A DNA stretch of 64,000 nucleotides, from contig NZ_JAAIMY010000001.1 of NCBI RefSeq assembly GCF_013300825.1, positions 186,001-250,000 of the forward strand, read 5' to 3'. Both the position numbers and the translations under genes were made by a program. This document shows positions 16,089 to 24,505 of the stretch, in pieces (position 1 is the first letter of the stretch; each line of letters opens with the position of its first letter). The notes beneath the pieces were generated by a model. That model did not search any database and was not told the origin of the DNA. It saw only the letters and a program-made list of their open reading frames with translations. This DNA comes from Blautia wexlerae. GTDB taxonomy: Bacteria > Bacillota > Clostridia > Lachnospirales > Lachnospiraceae.

Positions 16089-17918
16089 TTGAACAAGAAG
16101 TTTTTGAAGCATTATATGGAAACCAATCCAGAAGGGACAGCACAGACCTATATCTTTCTGGTGGACAATCAGGATATCGCACTTAATATTGTGATGTCAG
16201 GTTATCAGGCACTTTGTCTGGCGCAGGAAGATGACGGATATTATTTCAGTGCAGATTCCTTTATAGAAGAAATGAGAGCTATTCAGTTTACTGGAAGCTG
16301 TCAGTGTGCCTATCATTATGTGGCTTCCTGTTCAGTGAAGTGGGTAAATGATAAGTTGCTGACATTTTTCAAAGACGCTGGTCTTGATGGAAAAGCAGGC
16401 TGGCAGTTGTTCAAAGAGAAAGAGTATCTTGGCAAACTGGATAATCAGAAAGAAGTTGAGAAATTACTGGAACAGTATATTCTTCGGTTTGAGCGAAATC
16501 CAAAAGAAGAACCGGAACTGAGTCGTTTTCACTTATTTGATGCAAAAGGAAATGTGAAAGGCGTCCGGGATATGGAGATTGTAGATTATCTGGTGGAGAA
16601 TGTTCAGTTTTTTGTGGTAGGAATCACACCGTATTATTATGAGCATGGCGTTTTCATGGAAGACCATGATGGGGTAAGAATGAAATATCGTATTCAGAAG
16701 CTGATCTATCGAGATCAGGTACAAAGTGGAGTGATCAAAAGAATCTATAATCTGTTGATCACACAGCCAAAAGTCCACAGAGAAGCCTATGAATTAAATA
16801 AACAGCCTGTGCGGTGGATTAACTTTAAAAATGGATATTATGATCCGGTTACGGGCGAAATGCTGGAACACAATCCAGATTATCTGACAATCAATCAGAT
16901 TCCAATTCCCTATTATCCAGAGGATCGTGAGCAGGTGTTACAAGGTGGAGAAAATATCAAAAAGTATCTTGCATCCTCTCTTCCGAACAAAGAAGAACAG
17001 CAGACATTCTGGGAGTATTTTGGATACTGCATGACACAGGATACGCAGTTTCAAAAATTTCTTACGCTGAAAGGTAATGGTGGAACCGGAAAGTCTGTAG
17101 CAGTATCGCTAATCCAGTATGTGGTAGGAATCACTAATATGTCCAGCATTTCTTTACAGGATTTAAATAAACGATTCTATGCGACTGGAATGTACGGAAA
17201 GCTGTTAAATGCCTGTGCGGATATTCCATGCAAAGCAATGGAGAACACAGATGTATTAAAGAAAGCAGTCGGTGAGGACACACTGATTTATGAGAAAAAA
17301 GGACAGGATGCAATTCATTTCCACTCTTATGCAAAGCTGCTTTTTTCTACCAATGAAATGCCACAGAATCTTGAGGACAAGTCAGATGCTTTTTATCGTA
17401 GACTACTGATTCTCGATATGAACCGGGTAGTAAAAAGTGGTGAAAAAGATCTGCACTTAAAGGAAAAGGTACAGGCAGAATCCGATTATGCGATTCATAT
17501 GGCGATGATTGCATTGAAAGAACTGTATGAACAGGGAAAGTTTACGGAGAGCGAACACAGTAAAGAATGTGTAAGAGAGGTACAGCGGTCATCTGACAGT
17601 ATCTGTGCTTTTATTGATGAGTCATTGGTGCGTGCCAAAGGAAAACGTCTGAAACGAAGTGAAGTGTTCCATATGTATGAGGAATACTGCAAAGAGAATG
17701 GCAGACAGGGGCATGGTAAATCCAACTTTTTCAGGAATATGACAGATAAAGGTTTCCTTCTAAAGCAGTACAATGGTGAGTTTTATTATCAGGATATTGC
17801 AGTTAAGGAAGAAGATTTTTGTCCTGTAGATCCAGAAGAAAGAATACCTTTTGAAGAAACAGATATAGATTATAAACAGTTACAATTAAATATGAATCAG
17901 GGAATTAAGGGCATTTAG
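16089..17918 (+). CDS. Phage/plasmid-type primase-helicase (D5/P4 family)
   Basis: About 609 residues. The C-terminal half is a superfamily 3 helicase with Walker A GNGGTGKSVAVSL near residues 329-341 and the downstream LLFSTNEMPQ sensor segment; the family name is D5 or P4 NTPase. The N-terminal 200 residues probably correspond to the primase-associated part, but I see no clear catalytic primase motif. I favour TTG 16089 because AAGGAAG is eight bases upstream; a GTG at 16080 is in frame but too close. It probably replicates the excised circular form. Confidence 0.85.
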   Translation: MNKKFLKHYMETNPEGTAQTYIFLVDNQDIALNIVMSGYQALCLAQEDDGYYFSADSFIEEMRAIQFTGSCQCAYHYVASCSVKWVNDKLLTFFKDAGLDGKAGWQLFKEKEYLGKLDNQKEVEKLLEQYILRFERNPKEEPELSRFHLFDAKGNVKGVRDMEIVDYLVENVQFFVVGITPYYYEHGVFMEDHDGVRMKYRIQKLIYRDQVQSGVIKRIYNLLITQPKVHREAYELNKQPVRWINFKNGYYDPVTGEMLEHNPDYLTINQIPIPYYPEDREQVLQGGENIKKYLASSLPNKEEQQTFWEYFGYCMTQDTQFQKFLTLKGNGGTGKSVAVSLIQYVVGITNMSSISLQDLNKRFYATGMYGKLLNACADIPCKAMENTDVLKKAVGEDTLIYEKKGQDAIHFHSYAKLLFSTNEMPQNLEDKSDAFYRRLLILDMNRVVKSGEKDLHLKEKVQAESDYAIHMAMIALKELYEQGKFTESEHSKECVREVQRSSDSICAFIDESLVRAKGKRLKRSEVFHMYEEYCKENGRQGHGKSNFFRNMTDKGFLLKQYNGEFYYQDIAVKEEDFCPVDPEERIPFEETDIDYKQLQLNMNQGIKGI

Positions 17919-18023
17919 GGCAAAATAAGCAAAAAGAAATGTTACCGGAGCAGGAGAAATAACAAAGATAGCTGCCAGAGTACATAAAATTTTGCTTTTT
18001 TTACACTGATTGCCCTTTTTCAG

Positions 18024-18076
18024 GTATCAACGTTTTAGCTGATACAAATATAGGTTTTTCCCGAATTTGGGAAAAA
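18024..18076. repeat. Inverted repeats upstream of the ParM-like gene
   Basis: GTATCA (18024-18029) and TGATAC (18040-18045), then TTTTTCCC and GGGAAAAA around GAATTT (18055-18076). They lie about 30 bp before the actin-like gene and may be an operator or centromere-like site. Confidence 0.4.
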
Positions 18077-18108
18077 GTAAAAAAATAAAAATTAAGAAAG
18101 TGTGAGGT

Positions 18109-19059
18109 ATGATTATGAGAATGATGAAAAACAACAATAATGAAACAGTTATGGTGATCGGGATTGATCATGGTTATGGAAACATGAAAACAGCTACCAG
18201 ATGTTTCCCATCCGGTGTAGCCAGATATGACAAGGAGCCAATCTTTCAGAATAATCTTCTTGTTTACAATGGCATGTATTACCAGATCGGAGAGGAACAC
18301 AAGGAGTTCTGTGCAGAGAAAACGCAGGATGAGGACTATTATGTGCTGACACTGGCGGCTATCGCAAGAGAACTTGATGGGAAAGGTATGAACCGGGCAA
18401 CGGTACATATCGCAGCCGGACTTCCCCTTACCTGGGTAGCTACACAGAAAGAAGACTTTCAGAAATATCTTCTCCAGAATGAAAGTGTGGATTTTACATT
18501 CCGTAACAAAGACTACCATGTAGAGTTTGCAGGAGCTGATATTTACCCACAGGGGTTTGCAGCAGCCTTTTACCGATTACAGGATTTCAAAGGAATCAAC
18601 ATGCTTGTGGATATTGGAAACGGGACTATGAACATCATGTATATCAATAATTCCCGTCCATTAGAGAAGAAATGCTTTACAGAGAAATATGGAACGCACC
18701 AGTGTGTGCTTGCAGTTAGAGAATCTTTGTTGAAAGAACTGGGAACAGTGGTGGATGATCTGGTGATTGAGCAGGTGATCCGTACCGGGACAGCAGATAT
18801 TGGTGAGAAATATCTGACAGTCATTCGTAAAGCTGCCGGAGATTATACGAAAGAACTCTTTCATAAGCTGAGAGAACGGGAATATAATCCAGAACTGATG
18901 CGTCTGTATGTGGTCGGCGGTGGCGGTTGTATGATCCAGAATTTTGGAGAATATGACAAGAGCCGGGTGACAATTGTACGGGACATCTGTGCCACAGCGA
19001 AAGGCTATGAAGCAATGACCGTAAGGAAAATCCAGAGAAACGGAGGGATGCTTGTATGA
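18109..19059 (+). CDS. ParM/Alp-like actin-type segregation protein
   Basis: The 316-residue protein has actin-fold nucleotide-binding motifs: GIDHGYGNMK near residues 19-28 (phosphate 1), LVDIGNGTMNI around 165-175 (phosphate 2) and VVGGGGCMI near 266-274 (adenosine). Such proteins form filaments that push plasmid copies apart. The next gene starts inside its stop codon (ATGA at 19056-19059) and is small and acidic, like a ParR adaptor. The pair suggests the element maintains a replicating circular form. Confidence 0.8.
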   Translation: MIMRMMKNNNNETVMVIGIDHGYGNMKTATRCFPSGVARYDKEPIFQNNLLVYNGMYYQIGEEHKEFCAEKTQDEDYYVLTLAAIARELDGKGMNRATVHIAAGLPLTWVATQKEDFQKYLLQNESVDFTFRNKDYHVEFAGADIYPQGFAAAFYRLQDFKGINMLVDIGNGTMNIMYINNSRPLEKKCFTEKYGTHQCVLAVRESLLKELGTVVDDLVIEQVIRTGTADIGEKYLTVIRKAAGDYTKELFHKLREREYNPELMRLYVVGGGGCMIQNFGEYDKSRVTIVRDICATAKGYEAMTVRKIQRNGGMLV

Positions 19060-19508
19060 GAAAAGAACGGAAAATCATCAATACAAATATCCGTTTGAAT
19101 CTTTGTGATGAACAGGACAGGCAGGCATGGGAATATTTGCAGACGATGGACAGGGAAAAATATAAATCGTACACCAGAGCAGTTGTAGTTGCTTTAAACG
19201 ATTATTTTTCCAGAGAGTACAGGAATGAAGCAGATCCGTATCTGGAAACCAGAGAAAAGGAAGATGTGTTTCTGGAAAGGGTGGAAACAGCTATCCGGGA
19301 TGGAGTGAAAGAATCCGTCCCGATGGCTATAGCGAAGAATCTGATGGAAATGCTTGTACCGTTTGTAAAAGAATCGGTAGGAGAAATTAATCTGCCGGAC
19401 AGAACACTAACAATGGAGAAAACGGATGGAGAGATCGCAGAAGATAATCTGGACTGGGAGAAAGAAGCTGATATGGATGCAGCACTGGATTTTGCGGATA
19501 GTTTTTAG
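19056..19508 (+). CDS. Putative ParR-like adaptor of the ParM operon
   Basis: 150 residues, coupled to the actin-like gene by a 4-base overlap. The N-terminal part (NTNIRLNLCDEQDRQAW and then SYTRAVVVALNDYF) could form a ribbon-helix-helix DNA-binding fold. The C-terminal half is acidic and could contact the filament, as in ParR. I do not see a conserved family signature, so the call rests on position and shape. Confidence 0.55.
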   Translation: MRKERKIINTNIRLNLCDEQDRQAWEYLQTMDREKYKSYTRAVVVALNDYFSREYRNEADPYLETREKEDVFLERVETAIRDGVKESVPMAIAKNLMEMLVPFVKESVGEINLPDRTLTMEKTDGEIAEDNLDWEKEADMDAALDFADSF

Positions 19509-19527
19509 CTGTCTGTAGAAAGGAAAA

Positions 19528-19560
19528 GCAGTCCGGTTTGCATAAAATAAATCGGACTGC
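19528..19560 (-). terminator. Hairpin between convergent genes
   Basis: GCAGTCCG / CGGACTGC form an 8-bp stem. On the minus strand TTTT follows, so it best serves the XRE gene. Confidence 0.6.
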
Positions 19561-19561
19561 C

Positions 19562-19795
19562 TTAAGTGGAGCTATTCTTTTTTCTTGGGTAAGGACGTTT
19601 ATCATCTGTCAGGTTTAGCAGATAATCAACGCTGGTGTTATGAAATTCAGCCAGTTTAATCAGAATGTGAGTAGGGATATCGACATCACCACATTCATAA
19701 TTACTGTAAATACGCTGACTGCAATTCAGAATTTCACCCATATTCTTCTGCGTAAGGTCACGATCTTCACGCAGATCCCGTATTCTCTGATACAT
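19562..19795 (-). CDS. Small XRE-family repressor
   Basis: The 77-residue product is essentially one helix-turn-helix: LTQKNMGEILNCSQRIYSNYE with the usual PTHILIKLAEFHNTSVDYLL end. ATG 19795 follows AGAGGTG at a good distance; an ATG at 19813 is in frame but lacks a site. It is divergent from 19902, and the operator-like repeats between them (19824-19863) are its likely target. Confidence 0.8.
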   Translation of the reverse strand: MYQRIRDLREDRDLTQKNMGEILNCSQRIYSNYECGDVDIPTHILIKLAEFHNTSVDYLLNLTDDKRPYPRKKNSST

Positions 19796-19823
19796 GCGTT
19801 TCACCTCTAGCATAATAATAACT

Positions 19824-19869
19824 TAGCGAGATATTCACTATTGAAATATAGCGAGAAATTCGCTACACT
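19824..19869 (+). promoter_or_regulatory. Promoter with repressor repeats, one inside the -35/-10 spacer
   Basis: TTGAAA (19841-19846), a 17-bp spacer, TACACT (19864-19869). The repeat TAGCGAGATATTCAC lies at 19824-19838 and TAGCGAGAAATTCGC at 19849-19863, the second filling the spacer. It probably drives 19902 and is bound by the divergent XRE protein. Confidence 0.65.
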
Positions 19870-19901
19870 GAATTTAAAAATGCAGGAGGGAGAAGTACAG
19901 A

Positions 19902-20165
19902 GTGAAAGAGAAAGTGAAAAAGGTGCTGGTGTGGATTTTTGAATTTGTTTTATTTTGTGGATATTTCTATGTTTTATTCGTGAATCTGGTATGTGGATTT
20001 GGATATGGAGGGATAAGCAGCAGAGGACAGGCAATAAAGATTTTATGTGCTTCGTTCTTCCTTGCAGTGGGACTTCCCGGATTGATCTGGTATCAGCATC
20101 GCAGACTTATGAAACTGGAGAATTTATTGCATGACCTGTTTGAAATTTGCGACAAAATAAAATAG
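19902..20165 (+). CDS. Small membrane protein of the element
   Basis: 87 residues with a GTG start after GGAGGGAG. Two hydrophobic helices lie at about 9-33 and 46-65, followed by a charged tail RRLMKLENLLHDLFEICDK. I do not recognise the family. It lies directly behind the XRE-controlled promoter at 19841-19869. Confidence 0.6.
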   Translation: MKEKVKKVLVWIFEFVLFCGYFYVLFVNLVCGFGYGGISSRGQAIKILCASFFLAVGLPGLIWYQHRRLMKLENLLHDLFEICDKIK

Positions 20166-20413
20166 CAGTAATAGAAAAATAGATTGACAGTAAGAAAAGC
20201 TTTACGGAAACAGAATAGCAGAAAAAGGTAATGGCAGTGATGGCATTTCTATTGGTAAAAATCAGTGAAATGTTCATGACTGCTATTTTTATGCTTTTCA
20301 GCAGAAATGGAAAGTGATTCAGAAAAAGAAAAGCAGAAATAACAGCGAAATATGGCAGAGAGGCATTTGCAGATGGAAAACGTTGTATAAGCAAGGCAAA
20401 GAAGAAATATAGA

Positions 20414-20792
20414 GTGCCGGATACGGCACATGATTGTCCGATACTTCGCATCGGAGTGGTGCATGACTAGCCTGTTTCAGAAAGGAAAAATCTATGGAAT
20501 GTGGAGATTTTCTCTTTCTTTTACAGTCAGTTCCTGCACCACAAAACCACTGTCATCTCAATTTTGGTTTGATAACGCAGAGGAGAATGTTGCTTACTTG
20601 GTGCTGGTTCAGTGGTGGGGAGATGACAGGCAAGTTTCGCAAAGTGGCAAGCCACTATGCACCGGAGCCAGCCTTTGGGCTGTTCCTAAACTTGCCAGAG
20701 GGCTCCGCCCCTTGGAACCCCGGCACGTCAATGGCGTAAGTATTCCTGCGAAATGTCCACCGGACATTCCTACGGAACACTTACTGATTGAC
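20414..20792. other. Structured noncoding region, candidate origin of transfer
   Basis: The 760-bp gap 20166-20924 before mobC holds nested dyads: GTGCCG/CGGCAC (20414-20429), TCCGAT/ATCGGA (20437-20455), GGCAAGTTT (20629-20637) with AAACTTGCC (20688-20696), AGTGGC-AA-GCCACT (20643-20656), and a 66-bp imperfect dyad 20727-20792 with about 23 paired bases around AATGTCC-ACC-GGACATT. Position in front of mobC and relaxase fits oriT; the nic site is not identified. An open frame across it looks incidental. Confidence 0.55.
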
Positions 20793-20924
20793 TAGGACGC
20801 TGTCCTGCACCTGCCAAAGAGGAATATTGCATTTCCCCTTATGGAATTCCCTGCTAATCTACCAGCCGGAAAGGTTATGGCTGATTTATAAAAAAGATAG
20901 AGTGGAGAAAGGAGACGAAGATTT

Positions 20925-21305
20925 ATGCGAAAACGAAATTATACGGTAACGATACGAATGAATAAAGCAGAGTATGATCTGCTCCAAAATAAAGTAAAGG
21001 AGTCTGGACAGACTCAGCAGGCGGTTGTAATTCATGCAATAGCAGGTTTAAAAATTGCATCCGCAGAGGAAGTGGAAGAATTGAAAAAGCTGAATCTGAT
21101 GCTTACAGAGATGCTCAGCCAGCTTCGTGGTGTTGCTACGAATATCAACCAGATTGCACGGAAAATGAATGCTGGTGGATTTATACCAAGAGAAGATATT
21201 TTGCATTATCTCAATCAGAATATCCGCAACTACCGGAAGGAGAGTGAAAAGATATGGCAGTCAATAAGACAGTTAATAAGCGGACAAATTCTCATGGAGC
21301 AATGA
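20925..21305 (+). CDS. MobC-like relaxosome accessory protein
   Basis: 126 residues. The N-terminus (RNYTVTIRMNKAEYDLLQNKV) has the ribbon-helix-helix look of mobilization proteins. The C-terminal stretch QLRGVATNINQIARKMNAGG is the recognised MobC signature, involved in oriT melting. GGAGAAAGGAG precedes the ATG. Its 3' end overlaps the relaxase start by 52 bases, so the two are coupled. Confidence 0.88.
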   Translation: MRKRNYTVTIRMNKAEYDLLQNKVKESGQTQQAVVIHAIAGLKIASAEEVEELKKLNLMLTEMLSQLRGVATNINQIARKMNAGGFIPREDILHYLNQNIRNYRKESEKIWQSIRQLISGQILMEQ

Positions 21306-22495
21306 GAAACTGTATCGAATATGTATTGCGTCAGGACAAGACCAGTGAGCAGCTTGCCTATGTAACTGGTCCGTATTGCCACGATGAAATCAATTATGAT
21401 CTGGTGTACCGCACATTTCTGGAAGAAAAGAAATTATGGAATAAAGACTCTGGAAGAATGTACGCCCACAATATTATTTCCTGGCATAAGGACGAGCAGA
21501 TTACACCAGAGCAGGCATTTGAATTTGGAAAAGAGTTTGCAGAAAAATGGTTCCAGGGATTTCAAACCTTAGTGGCAGTCCATAAGGATAAAGACCATAT
21601 TCATTGCCATCTGGTGACGAATTCTGTCAGCTATGAGGATGGAAAGAAATTGCATACTACGAAAAAAGATCTGGAGCGGATGAAGCAATTTACTAATCAG
21701 ATGTGCAGAAAACGTGGATTGACAGTTGCAGAAAAAGGAAAACACTTTGACGGCAGTGAAATCGAAAAAGGCGAAGTCATTGCATGGAACAAGGATAAAT
21801 ATAACCTGTTCCGACAACATGCAAAGGACAGTTTTGTGGCTGACTGTGCAATGGCGGTCTTAAAAGCACTGGAAAATTGTATCAGCAAAGAAAAGTTTAT
21901 AGAAAAAATGAAACAGTTTGGATGGAGTGTGAACTGGACGGAAAAGAGAAAGCACATCACGTTCCAGAATCAGGATGGAAAGAAAGTGCGTGACAGCAAT
22001 TTGTCTAAAACCTTTCATCTGGACATCAGTAAGGAGGCATTGGAATATGAATTTAATGGAAATTACGAAAGGACACGAGCCGAAGCAGAACGAACAAACG
22101 GATCAGACGAAGAATTCGCTGGATACTACCGACAAGTGGAAGCAGCTTGCGAAGGAGCAGGCAGAAACGCTGGAGAAAGTGTCGGCAGAGAGGGACGAGT
22201 TGCAGGTGAGAAATCAGAAGATGAACGAGTTTATTCAGGAATTTCAGGAAAGGACACACAAGTTGAAAATGGAAAAACAGCAGTTGTTCTTCGAGAATCA
22301 CGAAATGCAAGAAGAAATGCAGAAGTCGAACGCCGAAATTCAGCAGATGACAGTAGAACTGTCCGAAATGCGGAAACTCAATCAGTCTTTACAGCAGAGC
22401 AACGACGACTTGAGGAACAGAAACGGATTGATGAGCAGGAGCGAGCAAGAGCATCTCGAAGAAGAAATAAAAGACGTTCGGGACTGGAACTCTAA
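21254..22495 (+). CDS. Relaxase/mobilization nuclease (MobA/VirD2-like, MOBP type)
   Basis: This 413-residue protein nicks oriT and leads the strand into a recipient. The three-His metal site is in HKDKDHIHCHLVTN around residues 109-122, and the likely catalytic Tyr lies in NCIEYVLRQ near residue 22. The domain ends about residue 265. The remaining 150 residues are Arg/Glu-rich, low in complexity, and encoded by DNA also read in another frame (22047-22495) by the next gene. It overlaps mobC at its 5' end. Confidence 0.9.
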   Translation: MAVNKTVNKRTNSHGAMRNCIEYVLRQDKTSEQLAYVTGPYCHDEINYDLVYRTFLEEKKLWNKDSGRMYAHNIISWHKDEQITPEQAFEFGKEFAEKWFQGFQTLVAVHKDKDHIHCHLVTNSVSYEDGKKLHTTKKDLERMKQFTNQMCRKRGLTVAEKGKHFDGSEIEKGEVIAWNKDKYNLFRQHAKDSFVADCAMAVLKALENCISKEKFIEKMKQFGWSVNWTEKRKHITFQNQDGKKVRDSNLSKTFHLDISKEALEYEFNGNYERTRAEAERTNGSDEEFAGYYRQVEAACEGAGRNAGESVGREGRVAGEKSEDERVYSGISGKDTQVENGKTAVVLRESRNARRNAEVERRNSADDSRTVRNAETQSVFTAEQRRLEEQKRIDEQERARASRRRNKRRSGLEL

Positions 22496-23120
22496 ATTAC
22501 AGACACAGGTGAACCAATCGTCGGTGAAAGCGGTTGAACAGGCACAGCAAAAACAGGAAGAAGCAGAAAAACAGGCAAGACAGGCAGAGTATCAGGCTGA
22601 AAGGGAAAAGAAACGGGCAGATATGGAGATACAAAAAGCCAGGAGAAAAGCAAAATCGGAAATGGAGGATATGAAAGAAATACAGTTTTTCTGGACTTGG
22701 GGATATCTTTGTGTCATATTCTTTTCACTTATTCAGAATGGAGCATTTCAAAGGGATTTAATGCAACTGATCATGTTGCCAGTTAATTGGTGCAGAAAGT
22801 ATGCGATATGGTTTGAACAGCTGGATTATATGGGATATTCTACGGGAGAGGTAGTTTTTGAACGAATATTTTCAAGTGCTGTGATTATGGCGGGAAGTGT
22901 CGGGGGTGTATTTCTTGTATGGGGCGGAATTGAATGGTATCGAAAGATATGGGATGATATTTATAAAATGGTTTTGATAGCCAGCTTTTCCTTTATTGCG
23001 GTATTAGGAAACTTGATACGGGAATATTTGCCATTTAATCTGCTGTTTGTGATTTTTGTCATAAATGTAGGGGCTGTTCTGATTAGAATATATTTGAATA
23101 ATAAGAATGTTGGCTATTGA
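22047..23120 (+). CDS. Coiled-coil membrane protein overlapping the relaxase gene
   Basis: This 357-residue protein starts at ATG 22047, nine bases after AAGGAGG (22031-22037). Its first 449 bases are inside the relaxase gene in a different frame. Residues about 20-215 are an uninterrupted Gln/Glu-rich coiled coil (repeated segments such as KQLAKEQAETLEKVSAERDE). Three or four membrane helices follow from about 225 to the end. It is probably a mobilization accessory that brings the relaxosome to the membrane; no family match is claimed. Confidence 0.75.
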   Translation: MNLMEITKGHEPKQNEQTDQTKNSLDTTDKWKQLAKEQAETLEKVSAERDELQVRNQKMNEFIQEFQERTHKLKMEKQQLFFENHEMQEEMQKSNAEIQQMTVELSEMRKLNQSLQQSNDDLRNRNGLMSRSEQEHLEEEIKDVRDWNSKLQTQVNQSSVKAVEQAQQKQEEAEKQARQAEYQAEREKKRADMEIQKARRKAKSEMEDMKEIQFFWTWGYLCVIFFSLIQNGAFQRDLMQLIMLPVNWCRKYAIWFEQLDYMGYSTGEVVFERIFSSAVIMAGSVGGVFLVWGGIEWYRKIWDDIYKMVLIASFSFIAVLGNLIREYLPFNLLFVIFVINVGAVLIRIYLNNKNVGY

Positions 23121-23215
23121 ACAATAAATCGAATTTATTTGCTATAATGAATTTCTATATTTTCTTGTCAGTCAGTCCTAACGGTGTTACACTGAAAGAG
23201 TATAGAAACTCAAAC

Positions 23216-23264
23216 AATGTTACCTATTGTAGGGACTGGAGCTTTATAAGGTAACATTTTTTTA
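23216..23264 (+). terminator. Terminator of the mobilization operon
   Basis: Arms AATGTTACCT and AGGTAACATT, then a T-run. Confidence 0.8.
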
Positions 23265-23307
23265 TATGAGAAAGTTAGATAAAACTAATTACTGAAGGAG
23301 ATAAGCT

Positions 23308-23370
23308 ATGATGTTTTATGAAAGAGGAGACAAAAGTAAGAAAAGCAGCGGAAGAAAGTGGACAGTGTAA
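23308..23370 (+). CDS. 20-codon upstream frame coupled to the AraC gene
   Basis: ATG 23308 has the best ribosome site of the region (GAAGGAG, 7-8 bases upstream). It reads MMFYERGDKSKKSSGRKWTV, then TAA at 23368-23370, with only one base before ATG 23372. It may be a leader peptide that feeds ribosomes into the AraC gene, or a sign that the AraC 5' end has shifted frame. Confidence 0.45.
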   Translation: MMFYERGDKSKKSSGRKWTV

Positions 23371-23371
23371 T

Positions 23372-24394
23372 ATGAGAACAGTAACAACAGAGGACAATCC
23401 ATATAAGGTTGCTGGAGATATACTTTTTGCGTCTTCGGAAGTGGAATCGGATTTCAGAAGTGTTGATTTATATGGATCTTCTGTCCGGAGAAAAAAAGAA
23501 GATGCTATATGTTCAAGATTTCATCTTGAGAATGAAAGTGGTACAGGAGATATCGCCGTATATCAGACATTTCCAGGAATGGAGCTGGTCTATAATGATA
23601 TGCATATGGAATATTGTAATAAGATGCAGAGTCCACGTCCTGGATTTATTGAAATTAATTATTGTCGGGAGGGGCGGTGTGAGTGTGCGTTTGGAGAGCG
23701 TAGTTATTGCTATATGGCAGCGGGAAATTTATCCATTTGTACCTTGCATAAGAAATCACATACATCAACATTTCCTACTTCCCATTATCATGGGATAACG
23801 ATAACGATTGAGTTGGAAGAAATTACAGATGAGATGAGAAGAATCTTGAAACTTCTTTCTATTAATCTTACCCGAATTTCAAAGTTTGCAGGAAAACAGG
23901 ATTTTTATATGGTTCGTGCAAATGAAACTGTCCAACATATATTTTCGGAATTATATACTGTTCAGGAACATATAAAGCCTAGTTATATCAGAATAAAGCT
24001 TCTGGAGCTTTTATTGATACTAACAGAAATGAATTTTGACAGGATTAAGAACGACTATGTTTATTTCTCAAAATCGCAAAGGAACTGTACCAGACAGATT
24101 CATGATTTTATTGTAGGACATATCAAAGAACATTATACAATTGAGGAGTTGGCAGAGCGTTTTGAAATATCACCTACGGCAATGAAACGTTGTTTTAAGG
24201 GAATGTATGGTGCACCTGTTTATGCGTATCTCCGGACTTATCGTTTACAAATTGCTGAAAAATTATTACGGGAGGGGAATTTATCTGTAGGTGAAATCGC
24301 AACAGAAATCGGATATACAAATCCCAATAAATTTACTTCGGCATTTCGAGGTGAATATGGAATGACACCAACGGAGTATAAAAAGAATGTCTGA
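23372..24394 (+). CDS. AraC family transcriptional regulator
   Basis: 340 residues from ATG 23372; an in-frame ATG at 23318 would add 18 residues but has no well-spaced ribosome site. The C-terminal 100 residues carry the two AraC helix-turn-helices (YTIEELAERFEISPTAMKRCFK and LSVGEIATEIGYTNPNKFTSAF) and end in GMTPTEYKK. The N-terminal part lacks an obvious cupin signature and resembles YbtA-like regulators of iron or metallophore loci. It probably controls the lipoprotein and ABC genes downstream. Confidence 0.87.
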   Translation: MRTVTTEDNPYKVAGDILFASSEVESDFRSVDLYGSSVRRKKEDAICSRFHLENESGTGDIAVYQTFPGMELVYNDMHMEYCNKMQSPRPGFIEINYCREGRCECAFGERSYCYMAAGNLSICTLHKKSHTSTFPTSHYHGITITIELEEITDEMRRILKLLSINLTRISKFAGKQDFYMVRANETVQHIFSELYTVQEHIKPSYIRIKLLELLLILTEMNFDRIKNDYVYFSKSQRNCTRQIHDFIVGHIKEHYTIEELAERFEISPTAMKRCFKGMYGAPVYAYLRTYRLQIAEKLLREGNLSVGEIATEIGYTNPNKFTSAFRGEYGMTPTEYKKNV

Positions 24395-24445
24395 TTGGAT
24401 AGAAACTAGTCTGCCAGGTCATTGAGTTTCATATTAGTACCAGAT

Positions 24446-24490
24446 AAAATATGCATTGGTTAGATAAGACTGACTAATACATATTTTTTA
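24446..24490 (+). terminator. Terminator between the AraC and lipoprotein genes
   Basis: A 17-bp imperfect stem with G-U pairs ends in six T, just before the lipoprotein's AGGAGG. It may act as an attenuator. Confidence 0.65.
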
Positions 24491-24505
24491 TTTAGGAGGA
24501 TTATA

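Noticed and set aside
20430-20795. Open frame of about 120 codons upstream of mobC
   Set aside because: It crosses the strong dyads of the oriT-like region, has odd composition (many Trp, Cys and Pro) and no ribosome site.
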